From: DASWED01 sp036394995
Lineage (GTDB): Bacteria > Actinomycetota > UBA4738 > JACQTL01
Assembly (NCBI GenBank): GCA_036394995.1
Contig: DASWED010000046.1
Span: 1 to 10,488, forward strand
Direction of reading: 5' to 3'
Length of the DNA stretch: 10,488 bases
In this document: positions 6,130-10,488 of the stretch, in pieces
How the letters are laid out: each line of letters begins with the position of its first letter
Position numbering within the stretch: position 1 is the stretch's first letter
Program-made: the position numbers and the translations under genes
Notes under the pieces: model-generated
The model's input: only the letters and a program-made list of their open reading frames with translations
The model's database searches: none
Told to the model about the DNA's origin: nothing

Positions 6130-7356
6130 CTCCAGCGGCCCGCCCCCGCGCGCGGCCATCCCGGCGACACCGGACGCCGCTGGCCCGCCACCGTTCGCCG
6201 GCGCGCGACCGTTCCGGCGGGCCTCCGGGCTCGCGGGATCGATCCCGCTCCGCGTTCGGCGCCGGGACGGGCGAAGGCGCTCCCGGGCGAATCCGTCGAC
6301 CAGCTCGCTGAACCGGTCGTGCTGTTCGAGGAACAGCGCGTGACCGGCCCCCGCGAACTCCTCCAGCGTGGCCTTCGGGATCAGCCGGCCCAGCGCCCGG
6401 CTCTCCTCCGCGCTCACCAGACGGTCCCGGTCGCCGATCACGAGCGTGGTCGGCGTCTCGATCTCGGCGAGGCGGGGACGGAGGTCGAACCCGGTCATCG
6501 CCCGGAACGTGTCGGCTCGGACCGATGGCGCCACGGTCGCCGCCATGTCCCGGACGAACCGGACGTGGCGGGGATCCGGGTCGGCGCCGAACCCCGTCCG
6601 GATGAGCCGGAAGCTCGCCGCGGTTGGGTCGAAGCTTCCCGCCTCCCGGGAGAAGTACCGGTCCACCACGCTGTTCTCCACGGCCAGCTGCATGACCTGG
6701 CCCAGCATCCGGGCCTGGAGGGAGGCGCCGGGCCACCGCCCGGCGGCGGTCCGCGCGAAGTGGACCAGGGGGGTCGCCGCGAGGATGGCCCCCCGAACCC
6801 TCCGGCGGGCCGTCTCGGAGTGCCGGAGCAGGTAGCCGATGGTCAGGATCCCGCCCAGGCTGTGGCCGACCAGCACCAGGTTGGGGTCCTCGATCGAGTC
6901 CACGACACGCGCCAGCGCGTCCACGGCCACGTCGATCGTGAGGTGGTCACGTGATACCGGCGTGGAGTGCCCGTGCCCGGGAAGGTCCCACGTCACCATG
7001 GAGTACGGGCCACCGGCCAGGGCCCCCTTCTGGTAGTGCCAGATGGCCTCGGTGACGCACCACCCGTGGGTGAACAGGACGGTGCCGGCCGCGGCGTCGC
7101 GGGTTCCGCGCGCGGGGTCGCGGGTTCCGGGCGGGGCCTCCCCGGTCCCGGCCGGGAACCACTCGGTGTAGACGCGGGAGGACCGCGGGCCCCTGACGAT
7201 CCGGGGGCGTCCCCGGGCCGAGCCCAGGAGCTCCTCCTCGTGCGACGCCAGGACCAGACCCACCTGCCGGTCCCGGCGGCGGACCAGAACCTTCCCGGAG
7301 GCGAAGCCCGCCACCACGCCCGCCGACCCCACCAGCAGACGGCGGATCCCGCTCAT
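6127..7356 (-). CDS. Alpha/beta-fold hydrolase, probably membrane-anchored
   Basis: A 409-residue alpha/beta hydrolase. The oxyanion-hole motif is THGW (96-99) and the nucleophile elbow is GHSLGG (164-169, S166). The acid is D311 in GDRDRLV and the base H339 in GAGHALF, so the triad is complete. A cap of about 100 residues (200-300) lies between strands 6 and 7. The N-terminus (RRLLVGSAGVVAGFASGKVL, residues 5-24) looks like a short hydrophobic anchor or uncleaved signal. Residues 69-91 hold a Gly/Thr/Arg-rich, repeat-like loop. From about residue 362 a 48-residue Arg/Gly/Ala/Pro tail follows the fold and looks disordered. The substrate is unknown; esterases and lipases of this type often act on lipidic esters. 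The ATG directly abuts the SCP2 stop codon (TAG|ATG), with a GGAGG at 9 bases inside the SCP2 gene, so the two are translationally coupled. Confidence 0.9.
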   Translation of the reverse strand: MSGIRRLLVGSAGVVAGFASGKVLVRRRDRQVGLVLASHEEELLGSARGRPRIVRGPRSSRVYTEWFPAGTGEAPPGTRDPARGTRDAAAGTVLFTHGWCVTEAIWHYQKGALAGGPYSMVTWDLPGHGHSTPVSRDHLTIDVAVDALARVVDSIEDPNLVLVGHSLGGILTIGYLLRHSETARRRVRGAILAATPLVHFARTAAGRWPGASLQARMLGQVMQLAVENSVVDRYFSREAGSFDPTAASFRLIRTGFGADPDPRHVRFVRDMAATVAPSVRADTFRAMTGFDLRPRLAEIETPTTLVIGDRDRLVSAEESRALGRLIPKATLEEFAGAGHALFLEQHDRFSELVDGFARERLRPSRRRTRSGIDPASPEARRNGRAPANGGGPAASGVAGMAARGGGPLE

Positions 7357-7707
7357 CTACATCAGCCTCCGGAGCGCCATGAGGTCGGACAGGCTGGCCT
7401 GGACCCGGATGTGGCCGGCCAGATAGGAGGAGAACAGCGATTTGGTCCCGTCGATCATGGCGACGAGGTCGTCGCTGTCAGCGGTGATCCTGATGTCGGC
7501 GTCCCGATGAGACCCGGACTGGAGTTCTTTCATGCTGCCGTCGGCGAGCTCGGTCCAGAACGACTCGTCGAGGTCCGGCACGTCCATCTGGATGACCCGG
7601 GGCCCCGAGAGGGTCCTGGCCAGCTCGGCGTGGACCTTGGGGTCGGCCGAGGCCAGGCGCGCCACCAGCTCCCTGAGCTTCGCCTCGACCTGTTCCGCGC
7701 TGGCCAT
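7357..7707 (-). CDS. SCP2 sterol-transfer-family (lipid-binding) protein
   Basis: A 116-residue stand-alone domain resembling the SCP2 family. It has helical opening residues 1-30, then GPRVIQMDVPD (43-54 region) and a SFWTELADGSMKEL strand-turn. A DADIRITADSDDLVAMIDG segment (about 69-87) and LFSSYLAGHIRVQASLSDLMAL (91-112) complete it. The 'I....D....l..G......l...G.i...G......l' spacing is the family's C-terminal signature. SCP2 domains form a hydrophobic tunnel that binds fatty acyl chains, sterols or polyprenols; the bacterial ligand here is unknown. There is no signal peptide, so it is expected in the cytoplasm. AAGGGA lies a suitable distance before the ATG at 7707. It is the first gene of the minus-strand cluster, and its stop codon touches the hydrolase ATG. 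Confidence 0.82.
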   Translation of the reverse strand: MASAEQVEAKLRELVARLASADPKVHAELARTLSGPRVIQMDVPDLDESFWTELADGSMKELQSGSHRDADIRITADSDDLVAMIDGTKSLFSSYLAGHIRVQASLSDLMALRRLM

Positions 7708-7755
7708 CCTCGATCCCTTGTCCGATCCGTTTCGAGGTCGCTGACCCGGGCAACC

Positions 7756-7809
7756 GGGCCGCTCGCCGGGGAGGCGGCCGGCCGGGGGGCGCCGGCCGCG
7801 AGCGGGCCC
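7756..7809. other. Very GC-rich nested inverted repeat in divergent intergenic region
   Basis: The inner stem GCGGCCGGC (7774-7782) pairs perfectly with 7791-7799 across an 8-base G-rich loop. An outer stem, GGGCCGCTC (7756-7764), pairs with 7800-7809 with one bulged G. If SCP2 transcription starts near 7804, the inner hairpin lies in the SCP2 5' leader. It could be a regulatory leader structure or simply a by-product of base composition. Confidence 0.5.
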
Positions 7810-7810
7810 G

Positions 7811-7816
7811 AGTATA
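7811..7816 (-). promoter_or_regulatory. Probable -10 box for the SCP2-hydrolase-rhomboid cluster
   Basis: TATACT on the minus strand (7816 to 7811) is the best -10 match in the window, one mismatch from TATAAT, in a strongly GC-rich setting. It would yield a leader of about 95-100 bases before the SCP2 ATG. No good -35 is seen 17 bases upstream, so a non-standard sigma factor or activator is possible. Confidence 0.5.
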
Positions 7817-7854
7817 TCCGGGACGCCCCCCGGTCCGGCCGGGCGGCCCCGGAG

Positions 7855-7902
7855 TAAGCTTCGGGCGAGCCCGAGCGGCGCTCCGACACGACGAATAGGA
7901 GG
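7855..7902 (+). promoter_or_regulatory. Possible -10 box and clear RBS for the phasin-like gene
   Basis: TAAGCT (7855-7860) fits TANNNT and lies about 47 bases upstream of the ATG at 7908. A perfect AGGAGG Shine-Dalgarno (7897-7902) with a 5-base spacer fixes the start codon. This is the strongest RBS in the window, and it suggests efficient translation of the phasin/H1-like protein. Confidence 0.6.
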
Positions 7903-7907
7903 CGAGC

Positions 7908-8477
7908 ATGGCGCTTGACGTGCGCAGGTACTCCGAGGAGGTGCGCCGGTACGTGGAGACGGCGCTCGGGACCCTCAGCCCATCGGGGGCCCGTGACCTG
8001 GCTCGGTCGCTGGTCGAACAGGCCCAGGGCCTCTCCGGGCAGCGACCCGGGGAGGTGGCCGGACAGGTGGCCGGACAGGTCCGGGAGGTGAGCCAACAGC
8101 TGCTCGAGTGGTCGCAGCAGAGCCGCGAGCGGATCATGGAGATGGTCCAGAAGGAGGTCCGCAAGCAGCTCAAGGTGTTCGGCCTGGCGACCACGGACGA
8201 CGTCGACGCCCTGCGCAAGCGGGTTCGCGGCCTGGAGAAGGCGGCCGCGGCCTCCGGCTCGGCCGGCACGGGCTCGGGCTCGGCGCGGAAGAGCACCTCG
8301 AGCTCGAGGAAGAGCACCGCGACGAAGCGCGCCTCGGCGACCACCGCGAAGAGCGGGGCCACCGGGAGCGCCGCGAAGCGAACGGCCGCGAAGGGCACCG
8401 CGAAGCGCAGCACGGCCAAGCGGACCGGCGGTTCGCGTTCGTCGGGCTCGAACGGGTCCTCGGGGTCTTCCTCCTAG
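7908..8477 (+). CDS. Phasin-like coiled-coil protein with histone H1-like tail
   Basis: A 189-residue protein in two parts. Residues 1-111 are predicted to be almost wholly helical and amphipathic. Within them, RERIMEMVQKEVRKQLKVFGLATTDDVDALRKRVRGLEK (about 73-111) has the 'LGLaTrdDVeaLrrRv..LE' ending seen in phasin/PHA-granule proteins and related coiled-coil proteins. Residues 112-189 are low-complexity Ala/Ser/Thr/Lys/Arg/Gly with repeated KRTA, AKRS and AKG units, like histone H1 or the tails of PhaF/AlgP-type proteins, and should bind DNA or RNA by charge. The C-terminus turns to a Ser/Gly run ending in SSS. No PHA synthase is visible nearby, so a storage-granule role is not established; a nucleoid- or ribosome-associated role fits equally. 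The stop lies 3 bases before tlyA, suggesting one transcript. Confidence 0.75.
   Translation: MALDVRRYSEEVRRYVETALGTLSPSGARDLARSLVEQAQGLSGQRPGEVAGQVAGQVREVSQQLLEWSQQSRERIMEMVQKEVRKQLKVFGLATTDDVDALRKRVRGLEKAAAASGSAGTGSGSARKSTSSSRKSTATKRASATTAKSGATGSAAKRTAAKGTAKRSTAKRTGGSRSSGSNGSSGSSS
8054..8080 (+). repeat. Short tandem repeat (12-nt unit) in the phasin-like gene
   Basis: GGTGGCCGGACA occurs at 8054-8065 and again at 8066-8077, followed by a partial third copy (GGT). It encodes the GQVAGQVAGQV run at about residues 52-58. The unit is a multiple of three, so copy-number change would keep the reading frame. Confidence 0.8.
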
Positions 8478-8480
8478 GCG

Positions 8481-9311
8481 GTGCGCCGGCGGCTCGACAG
8501 CGAGCTGGTCCGCCGGGGCCTGGCGGGCTCCCGCACGGAGGCCCGGGAGACCGTGGAAGCCGGCCTGGTGAGCGTGTCCGGACGTCCGGCCACGAAGCCC
8601 TCCACGCTGGTCGATCCCGCCGACCCCGTCACCGTGGGTGGCCCGGTCCGCCGGTTCGTGTCCCGGGGTGGCGAGAAGCTCGAGGCGGCGCTGGAACGGT
8701 TCGCGGTGGAGGTCCGGGGCCGCGACTGCCTGGACGCGGGGGCATCCACCGGTGGGTTCACCGACTGCCTGCTCCGGCGCGGTGCGGCCCGGGTGGCGGC
8801 GGTCGACGTCGGGTACGGCCAGCTGGCCTGGTCGCTCCGACAGGATCCCCGGGTCATCGTCCTGGAACGGACGAACGTTCGTGATCTCCGGCCCGAACGG
8901 ATCCCCTTCGCGCCCTCGCTCGTGGCGGCCGACCTCTCCTTCATCTCGCTGCGCCTGGTCCTGCCCGCCCTCGTGGGGGTCGCTGCCCCCGACGCGGAGC
9001 TCGTGGTGCTGGTGAAGCCCCAGTTCGAGGTGGGGGCGGACGCGGTGGGGCGGGGCGGCGTCGTGCGCGAGCCCGCCGCGTGGCGCTCCGCGCTCGACGG
9101 AGTCGTCGGCGAGCTCGGGCGGCTGGGATTCGAAGTGGCGGACGCGATGGCCTCGCCGCTCCTGGGACCGGCGGGCAACGTCGAGTTCCTCCTGCACGCC
9201 CGGACGAGCGGCGCGGCCGGGCCCGCCGCGGCTCCGGACCGGCTGGCGGAGGCCGTGGGGGAGGGCGTGGCCCTCCGGGAGGCGGGAGCGCGCCGGGAGG
9301 GGGCATCGTGA
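8481..9311 (+). CDS. tlyA: TlyA family rRNA (cytidine-2'-O)-methyltransferase
   Basis: A 276-residue protein of the TlyA/hemolysin A family, which methylates the 2'-O of cytidines in 16S and/or 23S rRNA. An S4 RNA-binding domain (residues 2-60, RLDSELVRRGLAGSRTEARE) is followed by a linker leading into RRFVSRGGEKL. The Rossmann methyltransferase begins with the SAM-binding motif LDAGASTGGFTD (84-95), the acidic VDVGYGQL (108-115) and AADLSFIS. The catalytic K-D-K-E set aligns as K66, D151, K179 (VKPQFE) and E235 (GNVEF), each three residues before the numbers I recall for M. tuberculosis TlyA. In many actinobacteria its loss gives capreomycin resistance. The tail past residue 243 is Ala/Gly-rich and probably disordered. 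The GTG start lies 3 bases after the previous stop without a strong RBS, so coupled translation is likely. Confidence 0.93.
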   Translation: MRRRLDSELVRRGLAGSRTEARETVEAGLVSVSGRPATKPSTLVDPADPVTVGGPVRRFVSRGGEKLEAALERFAVEVRGRDCLDAGASTGGFTDCLLRRGAARVAAVDVGYGQLAWSLRQDPRVIVLERTNVRDLRPERIPFAPSLVAADLSFISLRLVLPALVGVAAPDAELVVLVKPQFEVGADAVGRGGVVREPAAWRSALDGVVGELGRLGFEVADAMASPLLGPAGNVEFLLHARTSGAAGPAAAPDRLAEAVGEGVALREAGARREGAS

Positions 9312-10315
9312 CAGCGGTCGGGCTCGTGGTCCACGGCGGGCGGAGGGTGGCGGTGAGCGTGGCCGCCGAGCTCATCCGGTGGCTGGGGGAGCAGGGGGTC
9401 GAGGTCCGGGTCCTGGGCGAGGAGCCTCCGACCTGGGGCGGCACGGGGACGGCCGGCGCCGGCGAGCTGGTGGAGATGGCCGGAGCCCGACTGGTCACGC
9501 CGGAGGAGTTCGGTCCGGGCCTGGACCTGGTCGTGTCGGTGGGGGGCGACGGGACGTTCCTCCGGGCCTCGCACCATGCGGTGGCCGGGGGATGCCCGGT
9601 GGTGGGCGTGAACGTGGGCCGGCTGGGGTTCCTCACGGCCGTGGACCCGGACCAGGCCCAGTCGGTGCTGGCGGCGGCCCTGGAGGGACGCGCGATCGTG
9701 GAGGAGCGGCTGGCGGTGGTGGCGGAGCCCCTGGGGGGCACGTCGTGGACCGGGCCCCGGTGGGGGCTGAACGAGGTCATGGTGGAGAAGGGGGCCCGGC
9801 ACCGCGTGCTCCGTGTCGCCGTGCTCCTGGCCGGGGAGTACGTCACGACCTTCTCCGGCGACGGCGTCATCGTGGCCACGCCCACCGGATCGACGGCGTA
9901 CTCGTTCTCGGCGCGGGGCCCCATCGTGTCGCCGCGGGTGGCGTGCCTGGTGGTCACGCCCATCGCCGCGCACATGGTGTTCGACCGCTCGTTCGTGATC
10001 GGAGACGGCGAGGACGTGACCGTGGAGGTTCGGGGCGAGGAGCCGGGACTGCTCTCGGCGGACGGGCTCGAGAGCCTCCCCCTCCCGGTGGGCTCGCGGG
10101 TGCGGATCCGGGCCGCCGACCAGCCCGCCAGGGTGGTCCTGCCGCCGGAGTCGCAGGGGTTCTTCCTCCGTGTCCGCGAGCGGTTCTCGCTCCCGGACGG
10201 GGCGGCGCTGGACGCCGAGGTCCATCCTGAACCGGGCGAACCGGGGCCCGTGGGCGGCAGCCCGGAGACCTCGGTCGGCGGGGATCCCGGCGAGGATGTC
10301 GTACCCCCGGCGTAG
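9308..10315 (+). CDS. nadK: NAD kinase
   Basis: A 335-residue ATP/polyphosphate-NAD kinase that makes NADP from NAD in the cytoplasm. The diagnostic GGDGT motif is at residues 79-83, preceded by the DLVVSV strand. The GVNVGRLGFLT segment is at about 98-108 and the NE motif in GLNEVMVEKG follows. Next is the second conserved core, GDGVIVATPTGSTAYSFSARGPIVSP, where the usual Ala-Gly-Gly-Pro reads Ala-Arg-Gly-Pro. The C-terminal half shows the beta-sandwich region with DRSFVIGDGEDVTVEV and LSADGLESLPLPVG. The last 35-40 residues (from about PDGAALD) are a Pro/Gly/Glu-rich extension beyond the fold. GTG at 9308 overlaps the tlyA stop (GTGA), and a GGGAGG Shine-Dalgarno (9295-9300) sits 7 bases upstream, which fixes the start. 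Part of the tlyA-nadK-recN run. Confidence 0.93.
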   Translation: MTAVGLVVHGGRRVAVSVAAELIRWLGEQGVEVRVLGEEPPTWGGTGTAGAGELVEMAGARLVTPEEFGPGLDLVVSVGGDGTFLRASHHAVAGGCPVVGVNVGRLGFLTAVDPDQAQSVLAAALEGRAIVEERLAVVAEPLGGTSWTGPRWGLNEVMVEKGARHRVLRVAVLLAGEYVTTFSGDGVIVATPTGSTAYSFSARGPIVSPRVACLVVTPIAAHMVFDRSFVIGDGEDVTVEVRGEEPGLLSADGLESLPLPVGSRVRIRAADQPARVVLPPESQGFFLRVRERFSLPDGAALDAEVHPEPGEPGPVGGSPETSVGGDPGEDVVPPA

Positions 10316-10318
10316 GAT
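10313..10318 (+). promoter_or_regulatory. Possible leaderless -10 box for recN
   Basis: TAGGAT (10313-10318) overlaps the nadK stop codon and ends 6 bases before the recN GTG at 10325. That places the expected transcription start at or next to the start codon. No Shine-Dalgarno sequence lies between them. No -35 is obvious. If used, it would let recN be expressed apart from tlyA-nadK. Confidence 0.45.
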
Positions 10319-10324
10319 CCGCTC

Positions 10325-10488
10325 GTGCTGCTCGAGCTCCACATCTCCGGCCTGGGGGTCATCGACGACCTCGACCTCGAGCTGCATCCCGGGCTGAACG
10401 TCCTCACCGGGGAGACCGGCGCGGGCAAGACCATGGTCACGGTGGGGCTGGCCCTGGCGCTGGGGGCCCGAGCCTCCCCCGCGCTGGT
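10325..10488 (+). CDS. recN: DNA repair protein RecN, N-terminal fragment (cut by window edge)
   Basis: The first 54 residues of RecN, an SMC-like ATPase that acts in repair of DNA double-strand breaks. It opens with LLELHISGLGVIDDLDLEL, the typical strand pair, then carries the Walker A motif GETGAGKT at residues 29-36, followed by the VGLALALGARA helix. The 'GxNVLTGETGAGKT' form with Thr after Lys is the kind I recall from actinobacterial RecN. The reading frame is open to the window edge, so the protein continues outside; nothing suggests a real truncation. GTG at 10325 lies 9 bases after the nadK stop and places the N-terminus right. Confidence 0.92.
   Translation, partial: MLLELHISGLGVIDDLDLELHPGLNVLTGETGAGKTMVTVGLALALGARASPAL

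Noticed and set aside
6117..6191. A 25-residue N-terminal extension of the rhomboid
   Set aside because: It falls within the hydrolase coding region, has no rhomboid character, and MLIPIRDDNP at 6116 is the usual N-terminus.
7077..7150. Near-repeat of CGCGGGTTCC-type units, considered as a repeat element
   Set aside because: Only two imperfect copies, encoding the Gly/Thr/Arg loop of the hydrolase. This is internal low complexity, not an independent element.
8280..8474. Repetitive Ala/Lys/Ser codons considered as a DNA repeat array or CRISPR-like element
   Set aside because: Units are short, irregular and all in the coding frame of the tail of the phasin-like protein; no spacer structure.
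9080..9307. Extension of NAD kinase upstream into tlyA
   Set aside because: The extra 76 residues are Arg/Gly-rich and out of frame with tlyA. The GTG at 9308 has a good Shine-Dalgarno and a GTGA overlap.
8474..10387. A 637-codon open frame on the minus strand opposite tlyA-nadK
   Set aside because: Its translation is low-complexity Arg/Pro/Ser/Thr typical of the antisense of GC-rich genes, and it covers three well-recognised plus-strand genes.
1..10488. Search for defence systems, toxin-antitoxin pairs, insertion sequences, prophage or tRNA genes
   Set aside because: No transposase, integrase, nuclease-helicase, toxin-like small pair, terminal inverted repeats or cloverleaf sequence was recognised on either strand.

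Overview
This is a high-GC window (visibly about 70% or more GC, with strong G/C third-position bias and many GTG starts). It most likely comes from a chromosome of an Actinomycetota bacterium, probably an uncultured lineage. Two things point there: the actinobacterial look of the proteins, and a plus-strand gene order that echoes the Mycobacterium tuberculosis Rv1691-Rv1696 block (TPR protein, HAD glycerol-phosphate-type phosphatase, small protein, tlyA, NAD kinase, recN). I cannot assign a genus. I see no mobile element, CRISPR array, tRNA or phage gene, and no gene-free stretch longer than about 200 bases.

Layout. Bases 1-91 are the 3' part of a 5S rRNA gene, followed by a UUCG-capped hairpin that should end the rrn operon. 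A plus-strand TPR protein (191-877) converges on a minus-strand metallo-beta-lactamase-fold hydrolase (962-1909). That gene diverges from a short single-domain SSB-like protein (2028-2351), which in turn converges to within 7 bases of a DUF1015 protein (2359-3576, minus). A second, small TPR protein (3561-3956, plus) begins inside the 5' end of the DUF1015 gene and overlaps by GTGA a HAD phosphatase fused to an ArsN2-like GNAT domain (3953-5248). A compact minus-strand cluster follows: SCP2 lipid-binding protein (7357-7707), alpha/beta hydrolase (6127-7356) and rhomboid protease (5283-6116). After a 200-base divergent intergenic region come a phasin-like protein with a histone-H1-like tail (7908-8477), tlyA (8481-9311), NAD kinase (9308-10315) and the start of recN (10325 to the window edge).

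How the genes relate. The plus-strand genes form the conserved backbone: 2'-O-methylation of rRNA (TlyA), NADP supply (NAD kinase), DNA-break repair (RecN) and glycerol-phosphate-type dephosphorylation (HAD). The minus-strand genes are interleaved with it. The most suggestive unit is SCP2-hydrolase-rhomboid, where a lipid-carrier fold is translationally coupled to a probably membrane-anchored esterase-like enzyme, with an intramembrane protease downstream. Several genes have a TANNNT-like -10 box only 6-11 bases upstream of the start codon, which suggests leaderless or near-leaderless transcripts.

Nothing here is a clear-cut new defence or mobile system. The items most worth following up are the HAD-GNAT fusion, the SCP2-hydrolase-rhomboid cluster with its GC-rich leader, and the phasin/H1-like protein beside tlyA.
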